DNA of 64,000 bases, from the NCBI GenBank assembly GCA_021733925.1, contig JAIPJY010000017.1, forward strand, positions 1 through 64,000, in the 5' to 3' direction. Shown one piece after another: positions 1 through 9,082 of the stretch. The notes below the pieces were generated by a model that saw only the letters and a list, made by a program, of their open reading frames with translations, was not told the DNA's origin and made no database searches. The number at the start of each line of letters is the position of its first letter. Within the stretch, counting starts at the first letter, position 1. The translations under genes were made by a program, and so were the position numbers. This DNA is from Prosthecobacter sp. (lineage in GTDB: Bacteria > Verrucomicrobiota > Verrucomicrobiia > Verrucomicrobiales > Verrucomicrobiaceae).

Positions 1-201
1 TGGTCGAGAGTTTGCCTTGGACTTCTTTCAGCCACGGCCTCGCGGCCGCTGCCTTGTCCTTTGGCTACGGTTAACTCCCATCGTTTCCGATCAGTTCCTT
101 TCATCTGATTAGTTCATGTTCATGCCAAGCACACTAGCCCAGTTGCGCCGCAACTGGACCGGTGGAATTCCAATTGCACGGCAACTGGACAGCTTTCCCT
201 C
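1..201. other. Non-coding flank with two short inverted repeats
   Basis: No gene is supported here. Two related imperfect palindromes lie just downstream of the dehydrogenase that reads leftwards from 1068: CCAGTTGCG-CCGCAACTGG at 139-157 and a variant with the same right arm at 170-188. They could form hairpins in the 3' untranslated region of that gene. No run of U follows, so a terminator role is only a guess. Confidence 0.4.
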
Positions 202-1068
202 CTAGATTCCCATCACTTTGCGGATGACCCAGTCGAGCAGTCGGTCCGGGACGATCTTCACCAGCAGCGAACCCACGATGGAATCCAGCCCCACGGGGTA
301 GCGCGTTCGCGGCCAGCGGGATTCCAGCGCATGCGTCACCGCCTTCGCGACTCGCTCCGGCGGAATCGCCATGGACGGCACTTTTTCAACCATCTTGCGC
401 AGCGCGGTGATGGGCGTTGCGTACAGCTTTTCGCACTCAGGCGGCATGCCCACAAAGAGCTGCTCCGCCGCTTCGCGTGACTTGCTCCAGATGGGCGTCT
501 TGATGGCGCCGGGCTCAATGAGGGCGACGTCGATGCCCCAGGGGCGCAGCTCGATGCGCAGCGAATCTGCGATGGCTTCGAGCGCGTGCTTTGTGGCTCC
601 GTAGCCGGCCAGGAAGGGCTCGCACATGAAGCCGGAGTTTGATCCCATCAAAACAATGCGGCCATGTCCGGCGCGGATCAGGGGCATGACCGCCTGCGTC
701 ACGGTGACCAAGCCCAGCACGTTGATCTCAAACTGCCTTTCGAAAGCTTCCATGGGCATGAATTCGAGCGGTCCCGCGAGCGCGATGCCGGCATTGTTCA
801 CGACGCCTTGCAGTCCTGCCGTGCCGCACTGCGTGCCGACTTCCTGCACCACGGTTTTGATCTGTTCGCGATTTGTCACATCGAGGATGACCGGGATGAT
901 CTGTCCCTCCGATCCCGCCATGAGAGCCTCGCCATCCTGCATCTTCCGCACTCCGGCAAAGACCCGCCAGCCGCGTCCTGCCAGCATGCGTGCGCAGGCT
1001 GCGCCGATGCCCGTGGAGGCTCCGGTGATGAGGACATTGCGGGGCGCGGCGGTGCTGGTGGCGGGCAT
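202..1068 (-). CDS. Short-chain dehydrogenase/reductase (classical SDR)
   Basis: Predicted NAD(P)-dependent oxidoreductase of 288 residues, a normal length for the classical SDR family. The N-terminal Rossmann motif TGASTGIG, the NNAG motif and the catalytic YGATK (YxxxK) with an upstream serine (MGSNSG) are all visible. The open frame extends upstream to 1812, but that part is proline/arginine-rich shadow of the next gene. The ATG at 1068, directly before the ITGASTG strand, is the credible start. The substrate cannot be told from sequence; similar proteins are often filed as steroid-dehydrogenase-like. It is probably monocistronic. Confidence 0.93.
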   Translation of the reverse strand: MPATSTAAPRNVLITGASTGIGAACARMLAGRGWRVFAGVRKMQDGEALMAGSEGQIIPVILDVTNREQIKTVVQEVGTQCGTAGLQGVVNNAGIALAGPLEFMPMEAFERQFEINVLGLVTVTQAVMPLIRAGHGRIVLMGSNSGFMCEPFLAGYGATKHALEAIADSLRIELRPWGIDVALIEPGAIKTPIWSKSREAAEQLFVGMPPECEKLYATPITALRKMVEKVPSMAIPPERVAKAVTHALESRWPRTRYPVGLDSIVGSLLVKIVPDRLLDWVIRKVMGI

Positions 1069-1187
1069 GATTTGGGGAGCGTTCAAGGCGTGAACTGGCT
1101 GGTGATTATTCGGTGACCCGTTCCATTGTCGAGCACCGGTTCCGCCTTTGTTGGGAGTGAGGATGCCTGCCAGCGACTCCTCATTCC

Positions 1188-2105
1188 TCAGCCCACCAGC
1201 ACCGCCGAGGCAGGGCATGGGGCGGCTTCTTCCAGAGTGTTCGCCGCGATCACGCGCACCTCGATGAATTCTCCCGGCGGCAGGTCTGGCAGCAGAATCT
1301 CGGTGTCCGCAAGGGTGATCAGGGTGGCGAAGTCTCCAACGCCCATGACCCGCATCTGCACGTGGTAGCGCAAGGCATGGAGGGCAGGGGACCACTGCGC
1401 TCGAACGGTGCCCTGGCCCAGAGCGGTGAGGACTGCTTGGCCCACCGGCTCCGGCAGCGGCTCGCCAGCAGGCGGGTTCAGGCCGAAGCGTCGCCAGCGT
1501 ATATCGTCTTCGGCCAGCAGCAGGCCCAGCTCGTCGATCAGGCTGCGCAGGCGCTTTCGCAACTGCTTGAGCTCCTCGTTTTTCTTCTGCACGGCGTTCT
1601 GCAGGATGGACTTGTGGTGATCCACGAGCGCCCGCACCCCGGAGAGTGACTGGTGGGTCATTTCGCAGATCGCCGTGGTGGCACGCATGTCCTGGCTTTC
1701 GTGCTCCGGTCTCGCGGTGAAATAAGCGGCCAATTGGGCGAGCAGGGCCAGGCGTTTGGCGAAGACCTCGGGCACCATCGTGGAGCGGTCGGGAAATCCC
1801 GCCGCCTCCCACTGATCGTTGTAGCCATTGCCAAACAGGGCGGCCAGGCGCAGCCGGCAGCGGCTCAGCACACGCTCACTTTCCTGGTCCCAGTCCCGCA
1901 GTTCCTTGCGGAGCGTGCTGCGTTCGGCCTTCTGTTTCTCCACCTCAGCCAGGGCGGCATGGGTGCTGGTGAGTTGTTCTTGAAGTAACGTTGCCAAGGT
2001 TTCTTTAATCCCGAGGTCCTCCTTTAATTCCAGACAGCCCTGCAACAGTTTTCCGCAGAGGAGCAGCAGCTCAGTGTCATTGGTCGGAGTTGGGTTGGTG
2101 GCCAT
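1188..2105 (-). CDS. Unknown protein with coiled coil and FN3-like C-terminus
   Basis: Protein of about 305 residues with no family I recognise. The N-terminal half is rich in Glu, Lys, Gln and Leu with heptad-like spacing, so a coiled coil is likely. The last 80 residues run through an alternating hydrophobic pattern (YHVQMRV ... LPPGEFIEVRVIAAN) that resembles a fibronectin type III fold. There is no signal peptide or membrane segment. The start is taken at the ATG at 2105; an in-frame ATG at 2177 would add 24 residues of poor quality. Many Verrucomicrobia encode similar FN3-tailed proteins of unknown role. Confidence 0.72.
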   Translation of the reverse strand: MATNPTPTNDTELLLLCGKLLQGCLELKEDLGIKETLATLLQEQLTSTHAALAEVEKQKAERSTLRKELRDWDQESERVLSRCRLRLAALFGNGYNDQWEAAGFPDRSTMVPEVFAKRLALLAQLAAYFTARPEHESQDMRATTAICEMTHQSLSGVRALVDHHKSILQNAVQKKNEELKQLRKRLRSLIDELGLLLAEDDIRWRRFGLNPPAGEPLPEPVGQAVLTALGQGTVRAQWSPALHALRYHVQMRVMGVGDFATLITLADTEILLPDLPPGEFIEVRVIAANTLEEAAPCPASAVLVG

Positions 2106-2807
2106 GGCTGGGGTGTTCTTGGATATCGATGCGTCGGTATTTACGAGGCGGGCAATCGTTGGTACACTCGCAATCATTTCTCAAGCTGCATTTAACGACT
2201 GTCGGTGAGAGGTTATTGAGCAATTGATCATGTTCCGATACTTTCTTTAAACCTAGGCCGATCGATTGTGTTCCATTAATTGTAAATGAATGATATATGG
2301 ACTAAAAAGAACGCAATTGTCGTTTCGAATACCCGATAAATAAGGTCTGGAGTCATTCACCGACATGCGATGAGTGCTTATAGGTAATTTGATCGCTGTG
2401 AACATGACGCTTGGAGGAATCTGAAAGCGGGCAGCCCCAAGAAACGACATCAGTGTAACATAATGAACCTCCATGTTGATTGAATGGTAACGAACAGCTG
2501 AAAAATTCAATTGGTGAGCACGCATCAAAGAAACCAACCGGGCGTTACATGTAATCGCCCACTAACGTTTCAATGGTTAATCAGTTTTTGGTCCTCATTC
2601 TCCAACTGTCGCTGAATGAACGCATCATGTTTTGCAAACCAAGAAACTTCTATAGCGTTACATATAGCAAGCGTGGATCAATCGATTCTGCAGCCGACGT
2701 TCAGCTCTTTAGCCCTCGAAATTCTCGCAGTCAGTTCCGCACTGATGTCATTCGTCTTTCCATCTCCCCCCGATTGCCTGTCGCTGGAATCCCGCTAATC
2801 ATTCGCC
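2106..2807. other. AT-rich intergenic region, no supported gene
   Basis: About 700 bases of clearly lower GC than the surroundings. The short open frames on either strand have no recognisable features and poor codon usage. The lipoprotein gene at 2808 presumably has its promoter near the right end. Confidence 0.5.
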
Positions 2808-3233
2808 ATGCATTCACGCTCTGTCTTCTGTCTCGCGCTTGCCCTCCTGCTCATTCTTCCGGCATGCAACTTCAAGTATGGCATGCCTGAGCCGGGGTAT
2901 GGATACCCGGCCGGCTTGTCGGTTCTGGCCCCCCGGCTCGGCAGATCGGGCAATTACACGTACTACCCGCGTTACGAGGCCTACTACCACCACGAGTCGA
3001 AGCAGTTCCACTATCCGAATGGCAAGAACTGGGAGGTGAAGCCGACCGTGCTCAACAACTCCGCTCAGGAGATCCGAGCCACCCCGGGAGTGCCGTTTCA
3101 GTTGGACGCTCCTCCATCAAAGTACCATGCACAGATCAAACAGGCCTTTCCCGTCACCTGGACTCCCGGCAGAGGCCGCTTTGACGAATCCTATGAGTTT
3201 GGCCGCAGCGGCTGGGATCTGGACAACCGGTAG
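2808..3233 (+). CDS. Small predicted lipoprotein
   Basis: 141 residues. It starts with a typical lipoprotein signal: positively charged start, hydrophobic stretch LALALLLILP and a lipobox LPAC with Cys at about residue 20, so it should be lipid-anchored outside the cytoplasmic membrane. The mature part is rich in Tyr, Pro and His (YYPRYEAYYHHESKQFHY) and ends GWDLDNR. I do not recognise a functional family. It appears to be a single-gene unit. Confidence 0.8.
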   Translation: MHSRSVFCLALALLLILPACNFKYGMPEPGYGYPAGLSVLAPRLGRSGNYTYYPRYEAYYHHESKQFHYPNGKNWEVKPTVLNNSAQEIRATPGVPFQLDAPPSKYHAQIKQAFPVTWTPGRGRFDESYEFGRSGWDLDNR

Positions 3234-3244
3234 CCTCGGACCGT

Positions 3245-3310
3245 GTTTCAAGTTTCAGGTTATATGTTTCAAGTTAGGCAGAAGCCGTCAGATGCGGAGC
3301 AACTTGAAAC
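3245..3310. repeat. Direct and inverted decamer repeat GTTTCAAGTT
   Basis: GTTTCAAGTT occurs at 3245-3254 and 3266-3275 and its exact reverse complement at 3301-3310. The second and third copies can pair to form a 10-bp stem with a 25-nt loop between the lipoprotein gene and the transporter gene. It may be a transcript hairpin or a small operator. Confidence 0.5.
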
Positions 3311-3370
3311 GGTGTTGGCAGCCTTGAGCGCTTGACCCATTCACTGCGCTGACCCACTCTCGCCTGCATC

Positions 3371-4612
3371 ATGGATCGTCTCATCTGTCTTCTCGGTCTG
3401 GTCGTGTTCGTGGCGCTGGCCTGGGCGCTGTCGGAAAAACGGCGGCTGTTTCCCTGGCGGGTGGTGCTGAGCGGTCTTGGGCTGCAGATGATCTTGGGCG
3501 TGCTGATTCTCCGCACCCAGCTGGGGCACGATGCGTTTGCGCTTTTCGACAGGATGTTCCGTCGTCTGCTGGGTTTCGCGAATGAAGGCATCGGGATGGT
3601 CTTCGGACCGCTGGGAGGGCCGACCACCCTGCAGGCCGCGTTTGGCCCGAACAATGGCTTCATCCTCGCCCTGACGATCACCGGCACCATCATCCTTGTC
3701 TCCGCACTGTCATCCTTTCTGTACCATTATGGCGTGCTGCAGTGGGTCGTCAAAATAGCCGCCTGGGTCATGCGCCGTGTCATGCGCACCAGCGGCAGCG
3801 AAACCCTCGCGGCCGCAGCAAATATCTTCATGGGCCAGACGGAGGCCCCGCTCGTCATCAAGCCCTACCTCCTCCGCATGACCCGCAGCGAGTTGCTCTG
3901 CCTCATGGTCGGCGGCATGGCAACCATCGCCGGCGGAGTGCTGGCGGTCTATGTGTCCCTCGGCATCTCCGCCGGGCACCTGCTCACGGCCTCCGTGATG
4001 AGCGCCCCTGCCGCGCTGGCGATTTCCAAAATCCTGATCCCCGAGACCGAGGAAAGCGAAACCGCGCACGGTGCGCACAAACCCATCGAACGCGAAACGG
4101 CGAACGGCATCGACGCTCTGTGCCAAGGCGCGAGCGACGGCATGAAGCTGGCCATCAACGTGGTGGCCATGCTCATCGCCTTCGTCGCGGTGGTGGCGCT
4201 GTTTAATTACATGCTCTCACTCGGCCTGCGTGCCTTCGGTCAAAACGTGCCGCAGCCCATGCAACTCGTGCTTGGCTGGCTCAATGCCCCCTGCGCCTGG
4301 CTCATGGGCGTGCCGTGGTCCGAGTGTGGTCAGGTGGGCGCGCTGCTGGGCGAGCGTGTGGTGCTGAATGAATTCTTTGCCTACCTGCACCTCAGCCAGC
4401 AGGGGGACACCCTCTCGCCGCGCAGCGCGGAGATCGCCACCTACGCGCTTTGCGGCTTTGCGAACTTCGGCAGCGTGGCCATTCAGATCGGCGGCATCGG
4501 CGCTCTGGTGCCGCAGCGCCGGGGGGAACTGGCGCAGCTCGGCCTCAAATCCATGCTCGGCGGCCTGCTGGCCTGCTATTGCACCGCTTGTGTTGCGGGA
4601 TTGCTGCTTTAA
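3371..4612 (+). CDS. Concentrative nucleoside transporter (CNT/NupC family)
   Basis: Integral membrane symporter predicted to import nucleosides driven by H+ or Na+. At 413 residues it matches the usual CNT length of about 400. There is a run of hydrophobic helices from the N-terminus. The family's central signature is recognisable: the segment GQTEAPLVIKPYL (about residues 156-168), followed by MTRSELLCLMVGGMATIAGG, and the late NEFFAYLHL segment. A small hydrophilic loop (IPETEESETAHGAHKPIERE) separates the halves. The ABC ATPase gene starts 12 bases after its stop, so the three genes to 6474 may be co-transcribed. Confidence 0.93.
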   Translation: MDRLICLLGLVVFVALAWALSEKRRLFPWRVVLSGLGLQMILGVLILRTQLGHDAFALFDRMFRRLLGFANEGIGMVFGPLGGPTTLQAAFGPNNGFILALTITGTIILVSALSSFLYHYGVLQWVVKIAAWVMRRVMRTSGSETLAAAANIFMGQTEAPLVIKPYLLRMTRSELLCLMVGGMATIAGGVLAVYVSLGISAGHLLTASVMSAPAALAISKILIPETEESETAHGAHKPIERETANGIDALCQGASDGMKLAINVVAMLIAFVAVVALFNYMLSLGLRAFGQNVPQPMQLVLGWLNAPCAWLMGVPWSECGQVGALLGERVVLNEFFAYLHLSQQGDTLSPRSAEIATYALCGFANFGSVAIQIGGIGALVPQRRGELAQLGLKSMLGGLLACYCTACVAGLLL

Positions 4613-4624
4613 AGAGTGGGCTGC

Positions 4625-5293
4625 ATGTCCGCAACCACCGGCCTCCAAGTCTCCGACCTCCGCTTTGCCTACTCGGCTGAGGGATTCCGTGTGCATGTGC
4701 CTCAACTCGAACTCGCCGCCGGAAAAGCGCTGGCCTTGGCCGGGCCCAGCGGGGCAGGGAAGTCCACCCTGCTGCGCCTGCTCACCGGACTGCTGACTCC
4801 CACAGCAGGCAAGGTCAGTCTCGGCGCTTCACAGATGGAAACGATGACCCACGAAGCACGCCGCGCCTTCCGCCTGCAGCACATCGGTCTCGTCTTCCAG
4901 GACTTCGCGCTGCTCGACTACCTCACCGTCACCGAGAACATCCTCCTGCCGCATCAGTTCCGAGGAACCGCAGACGCGGCGGTCCGTACGAAGATGCTCG
5001 ATCTCACCGAACGCCTGCACATCGACCGCTACCTCAACAAGCGCGTCTCGCATCTCTCTCAAGGCGAGCGCCAGCGCGTCGCCGTCGCACGAGCCCTCGT
5101 GCATGAGCCGCAGTTTGTTTTTGCCGATGAACCCACCGCGTCGCTAGATCCAGCGCGTGGTCGCATCGTGGTGGACATGCTGCTCGAAGACACTCGCAGA
5201 CGCGGTGCCTGCCTCGTCATGGTCACACATGATCCCAATCTGCTGCCGCTCTTTGATCAAACCGTGCGCATGGAGGATCTCGCCACCGCATGA
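4625..5293 (+). CDS. ABC transporter ATP-binding protein (LolD/MacB-like)
   Basis: ATPase subunit of about 222 residues with Walker A GPSGAGKST, Q-loop QDFALLD, signature LSQGERQR and Walker B VFADEPTAS, all in the right order. This is the size and motif style of LolD/MacB/FtsE-type ATPases that partner FtsX-like permeases. The stop overlaps the start of the permease gene by ATGA, so they form one unit. The ATG at 4625 is preferred; a GTG at 4616 would add three residues. Confidence 0.93.
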   Translation: MSATTGLQVSDLRFAYSAEGFRVHVPQLELAAGKALALAGPSGAGKSTLLRLLTGLLTPTAGKVSLGASQMETMTHEARRAFRLQHIGLVFQDFALLDYLTVTENILLPHQFRGTADAAVRTKMLDLTERLHIDRYLNKRVSHLSQGERQRVAVARALVHEPQFVFADEPTASLDPARGRIVVDMLLEDTRRRGACLVMVTHDPNLLPLFDQTVRMEDLATA

Positions 5294-6474
5294 GAGCCGC
5301 CTTTCATCTCGCCGCGCGCTACGTGCTGCGGCATCGCATCCAGAGCGCACTGCTCGCCGGGGCGCTGGGCCTCGTCTTCGCACTGCCACTTTGCCTGCGC
5401 GTGCTGATCGAGCATGCCCAGCAGGAACTCCGCTCCCGCGCCGCCGCCACGCCGCAGATCGTTGGCACGCGTGGCAGCGCGCTCGATCTCATGATGACGG
5501 CGCTCTACTTCAAGCGCGAGAACCTGCTGCCACTGCCCTTCGGTGAGCTGACCGAGCTGCAGCACCACCATTCCGCCAGCGCCAGTACCATGGCCGCCGC
5601 CATCCCGCTGCACGTCCGCTATCAGGCTCAGGGGGCGCCCATCGTCGGCACGGAGCTGGAGTACTTTCCTTTTCGCGGCCTGCACCTCGCCGCAGGCAAG
5701 CAACTCAGCCGTCTCGGCGATTGCGTCGTCGGGGCTACGCTCGCCAAGCAGCGCGGCCTGCAGCCCGGCGGTCACCTTTTCTCCACGCCCGAGCAGGCCT
5801 TTGACATGGCCGGCGTCTATCCCCTGAAGATGCGCGTCACCGGCATCCTCACCCCGAACGGCACGCCCGATGACGAGGCGCTCTTTGTCGATCTAAAAAC
5901 CTGCTGGCTCATCGAAGGCCGTTCCCACGGCCATGACGACCTCAAGAAAGATGAATCCGTCGTGCTGACAAAAGAGGAGGGCAACATCGTCGGCAACGCC
6001 GCTGTGCGTATGTTCAATGAAGTCACCGATGCCAACATTGCCTCCTTCCACTTCCATGGCGATGTCTCCACCTATCCCATCAGCGCCGTGATCCTGCTGC
6101 CTAAAGATGCCAAGTCTGAGGCCCTGCTCGCTGGGCACTACGCCCGCTCCAAGGAGCAGCAGCTCATCCGCCCGCGCGATGAAATGGAAGCGCTGCTCAC
6201 TCAACTTGTGCGCCTCGAAGGCTTCGCCGCCAGCGCCCTCCTGCTCACCGCCACCGCCGCGCTGCTCGTTACCGCGCTCGTCTTTGCGCTCTCCTTCCGT
6301 CTGCGCCAGCGCGAATTCGCCACCCTCGAAGACGTCGGCGTCTCGCGTGTCTCGCTCATCAGCGTCAAAGTCCTCGAAGTCCTCATCGTCGGCCTCGCCG
6401 CTGCAGTGATCGGGCTGGTGCTGCTCCAGTTCTCCTCCTTCGCCGCACCGTATCTGCTGCGCTGGGCTCTTTGA
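5290..6474 (+). CDS. ABC transporter permease (FtsX/MacB-type)
   Basis: 394 residues. It has one hydrophobic segment near the N-terminus (SALLAGALGLVFALPLCL), a large extracytoplasmic domain, then three C-terminal hydrophobic helices (LLLTATAALLVTALVFAL; VSLISVKVLEVLIVGLAAAVIGL; the terminal segment). This is the FtsX/MacB topology. Such permeases with a LolD-type ATPase move lipoproteins, peptides or drugs across or out of the inner membrane; no substrate can be assigned. The start codon overlaps the ATPase stop by ATGA. Confidence 0.88.
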   Translation: MRAAFHLAARYVLRHRIQSALLAGALGLVFALPLCLRVLIEHAQQELRSRAAATPQIVGTRGSALDLMMTALYFKRENLLPLPFGELTELQHHHSASASTMAAAIPLHVRYQAQGAPIVGTELEYFPFRGLHLAAGKQLSRLGDCVVGATLAKQRGLQPGGHLFSTPEQAFDMAGVYPLKMRVTGILTPNGTPDDEALFVDLKTCWLIEGRSHGHDDLKKDESVVLTKEEGNIVGNAAVRMFNEVTDANIASFHFHGDVSTYPISAVILLPKDAKSEALLAGHYARSKEQQLIRPRDEMEALLTQLVRLEGFAASALLLTATAALLVTALVFALSFRLRQREFATLEDVGVSRVSLISVKVLEVLIVGLAAAVIGLVLLQFSSFAAPYLLRWAL

Positions 6475-6509
6475 TCGACTTCCTATTCTTTTCTCTTTTC
6501 ACTCGCTGC

Positions 6510-7574
6510 ATGTCCTACCCTATCGATGCCCTCATTTACGCCCTGGATGTTAATCCCGAAATCAGCACCGAAGGGCGCGTGCTCTTTCTGCGAGCCCAGG
6601 AGCACCCCGCTTTGGAGCATTTCGCAGGTCGTCTCGTTTGCCAGCAAACTTGGAAGCCCAAGGCCAACCTGCTCCAGGCCGCAGGGCACCGCGTGGAGCG
6701 CGAAGTAAACGGCCTCTTTGATCTCGTGCTCGTCCTCCCCGAGCCGCAGCGCGATCTCATGGTCGCCGACCTCGCTCGTGCCTACGATCATCTCGCCCCC
6801 GGTGGTGTCCTCATGGCCGCCGTGCACAACGACGCCGGCAGCAAACGCTGCGAACAGTACCTGCGCGAAGTCGCCGGGCAGATCACCTCCCTTTCCAAGC
6901 ACCACAGCCGCGCCTTCTGGGCCACCAAGCAGGAAGGCAAGCCCTGGAAGGAGGACCTGCTCGAACGCTGGCGCCAGGGAGCCGTCATGCGCCGCATCCT
7001 CGAAGGCCGCTTCTGGTCGAAGCCCGGACTCTTCAACTGGGACCGCATCGACGAAGGCTCCGCCCTCCTCGCCAAGCATCTGCCAGACACCATCGCAGGC
7101 AACGTCGCCGACTTCGGCTGCGGCTGGGGCTTCCTGAGCGATCACCTCCTGCGCACCTGCCACGACATCGACACCCTCGACATCTACGACGCCGATGCCG
7201 ACAGCTTTGAATGCGCGCGGCGCAATCTTGGCATCATCCCCACCAAGGTCAAAGCGCACCCCCACTGGCAGGACATCACCACCGGCTTTGAGCGCACCAA
7301 GTTTGACGCCATCGTGATGAACCCCCCGTTTCACGAAGGCAAAGAGGCCGATCCCCTCATCGGTCTCAAGTTCATCGCCGCCGCCGCCCAAGCCCTGCGT
7401 CCCGGTGGACAGCTCTGGCTCGTCGCCAACCGCCAGCTCCCCTATGAAAACCTGCTGACCGAAGCCTTTACCCAGATGGACAAGGTCATCGAGACCGGCG
7501 GCTTCAAGGTCCTGCACGCGCAAAACCCCATCATCCAGCCCACATACGTACGCCGCGGCAAACGCCGCCGCTGA
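6510..7574 (+). CDS. rsmC: 16S rRNA m2G1207 methyltransferase-like (RsmC family)
   Basis: 354 residues with two tandem methyltransferase-like domains, as in RsmC. The N-terminal domain is degenerate. The C-terminal one has the SAM-binding loop VADFGCGWG and the catalytic NPPFH motif of the amino-methylating family. It is predicted to transfer a methyl group from SAM to the N2 of guanine 1207 of 16S rRNA (or the 23S equivalent, RlmG). The ATG at 6510 is chosen because the upstream codons from 6471 encode a hydrophobic leader that the family lacks. Confidence 0.88.
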   Translation: MSYPIDALIYALDVNPEISTEGRVLFLRAQEHPALEHFAGRLVCQQTWKPKANLLQAAGHRVEREVNGLFDLVLVLPEPQRDLMVADLARAYDHLAPGGVLMAAVHNDAGSKRCEQYLREVAGQITSLSKHHSRAFWATKQEGKPWKEDLLERWRQGAVMRRILEGRFWSKPGLFNWDRIDEGSALLAKHLPDTIAGNVADFGCGWGFLSDHLLRTCHDIDTLDIYDADADSFECARRNLGIIPTKVKAHPHWQDITTGFERTKFDAIVMNPPFHEGKEADPLIGLKFIAAAAQALRPGGQLWLVANRQLPYENLLTEAFTQMDKVIETGGFKVLHAQNPIIQPTYVRRGKRRR

Positions 7575-7676
7575 GGAGGCGCGAAAAAATGCCAAAAAGA
7601 ATGCAGAACAAAGGAATAAAGCGTTTGCAAAGCAGGCCTCCGACTCGATAATCGCGGCCCACTTCGAAAGGAGAAT

Positions 7677-7762
7677 GGGTAGGTACCCGAGCGGTCAAAG
7701 GGGGCAGACTGTAAATCTGCTGGCTTACGCCTACGCTGGTTCGAATCCAGCCCTGCCCACCA
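7677..7762 (+). tRNA. tRNA-Tyr (GTA)
   Basis: An 86-base tRNA with encoded CCA. The acceptor stem GGGTAGG pairs with CCTGCCC (one G-U). The anticodon loop CTGTAAAT gives anticodon GTA. A long variable arm (TGGCTTACGCCTA) is typical of class II tRNA-Tyr, and the T arm contains GGTTCGAATCC. A CTCCC-GAAA-GGGAG hairpin follows at 7786-7799. Accessory genes begin right after it, so it may have served as an integration site; no second copy of its 3' end was seen in the window. Confidence 0.96.
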
Positions 7763-7895
7763 CCTTCATTCTGAGTGAGTTACGCCTCCCGAAAGGGAGT
7801 GATGTTAGATAGAACAAAATTTCCGCTGTGCACTTGCTGTGCATTTTTTCGGTTCAAATTCGCCCTTATCGCCAACTGTCACGACTCTCGGCTCC

Positions 7896-8462
7896 TCAGT
7901 CTGCGGAATCGGCACCGTTGCTTGAAAAAGCCTCGCTTATCGAGTTGAGGAAAGTACTCAAAGCAGAGGCACCCTGCATTTCGGCCAGTCGGCAGGCCTC
8001 GGCATACGGGTTGGGTAGAAACTGGACGCAGCGGCTATCTTTGCGCCAACTGCCAATCACCGGTTTTGCGGCGGGATCGCTGATCAGGCGGGGAGGGGGA
8101 TTTTTGTCACAGGGGTGAGCTGAGATGGGGGGCTCAATGACCTCTCCAGTGATTTCACAGCAGCAATTTCGGGCAAAGGCCCATGCCGAAAAAGGAACAC
8201 ATGGTGCGCCGAGAATGAAGGGATCAAAACCTGATTCGAGGTAGGCGTAATTCAGATCCGCAGCGGACATGTGCGGTGCGTAGAGCGCGAGCAGGGAGTC
8301 TCGCGTGATGCATTGGCATTCTTCGACCGCCTGCTCCAGAGTCGCCTTGCTGCAGACATAGCGCCGGCCTACAGAGCCGGACACGGACCTGGCGTTGCGG
8401 TCTATGTAGATCTGGTAAGGCCACAAAGGCGGGACTGGGTCAAAATCAATCTGCATCGTCAT
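7896..8462 (-). CDS. Unknown protein, last gene of phosphatase operon
   Basis: 188 residues, no recognised family. The protein is Cys- and Pro-rich in the middle (FARNCCCEITGEVIEPPISAHPCDKNPPP) with no signal peptide or membrane segment. It overlaps the end of the upstream small gene by 17 bases, so it is translated from the same mRNA as the two unknown genes and the phosphatase before it. Confidence 0.65.
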   Translation of the reverse strand: MTMQIDFDPVPPLWPYQIYIDRNARSVSGSVGRRYVCSKATLEQAVEECQCITRDSLLALYAPHMSAADLNYAYLESGFDPFILGAPCVPFSAWAFARNCCCEITGEVIEPPISAHPCDKNPPPRLISDPAAKPVIGSWRKDSRCVQFLPNPYAEACRLAEMQGASALSTFLNSISEAFSSNGADSAD

Positions 8463-8637
8463 TTAACATTTGGCGGACCTGCCAGGACATAGCGACACAG
8501 CCCATTTCATCTCGGATTTCAGCCCTAACGGCTGGATCTGTCGTGGCCTGCAAGGCAGCTCTCAACTGATCCATGACGGCACGTGTTTTTCGTGTGTCCT
8601 CATCGGCTGTGGTAAATGGAGGTTCCGTTTGGGTCAC
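8446..8637 (-). CDS. Small unknown protein
   Basis: 63 residues, acidic and helical-looking (TRKTRAVMDQLRAALQATTDPAVRAEIRDEMG). Its ATG overlaps the stop of the preceding gene by ATGA and its end overlaps the next gene, so it fits an operon tightly. No function can be proposed. Confidence 0.6.
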   Translation of the reverse strand: MTQTEPPFTTADEDTRKTRAVMDQLRAALQATTDPAVRAEIRDEMGCVAMSWQVRQMLNDDAD

Positions 8638-9074
8638 TGTTGTGGTTGTGGGAGTCCATCGGCGGCTTCTGCTGCGCGATTGAAGGGATTCAGGATGTTA
8701 GAGACCGATTCGGCGACCAGCAGGCAACTGATGGAAAACTGCGGATCGGCGCCGGCGGCAGTCTGCAAAGACTGAACTACCTCATTCATCTCCTGGATGG
8801 TTTCCCACAGCCATTGGATGATCATTTTGACTCTTTCGTTGATGTTCGATGGTGATGATGATTCCGACACTTCAGACAGCTCGAAGATTTCTGAGATGAC
8901 ATCGTGCTTGGTGGCGATGAGGCTGGCACACAGTTTGGCAATTTGTTCGTTCATGCCCTCTGGCAGCGTGAGACTGGGCAACTCGGTTTGAATATAAGTG
9001 GCGCTGCTCATCATCTGAATGGCGCAACTTTGTGCAGAGTTGGCGAAGATTTGTAGGTTGGGGTTTGTTTGCAT
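8634..9074 (-). CDS. Unknown soluble helical protein
   Basis: About 146 residues, rich in Ser, Glu and Ile with long predicted helices (MNEQIAKLCASLIATKHDVISEIFEL). No signal peptide and no known motif. Start taken at the ATG at 9074; a TTG at 9086 would overlap the stop of the phosphatase gene by four bases and is also plausible. Confidence 0.65.
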   Translation of the reverse strand: MQTNPNLQIFANSAQSCAIQMMSSATYIQTELPSLTLPEGMNEQIAKLCASLIATKHDVISEIFELSEVSESSSPSNINERVKMIIQWLWETIQEMNEVVQSLQTAAGADPQFSISCLLVAESVSNILNPFNRAAEAADGLPQPQQ

Positions 9075-9082
9075 GGGCTGGT

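Noticed and set aside
1069-1812. N-terminal 248-residue extension of the short-chain dehydrogenase frame
   Set aside because: Arg/Pro-rich shadow of the unknown gene at 1188-2105; SDR proteins start at the Rossmann fold.
2253-2537. 94-residue minus frame in the AT-rich gap
   Set aside because: Composition unlike neighbouring genes and no ribosome-binding site or motif.
6483-7595. 370-residue antisense frame opposite rsmC
   Set aside because: The plus strand has the SAM loop and NPPFH motif; the antisense has nothing.
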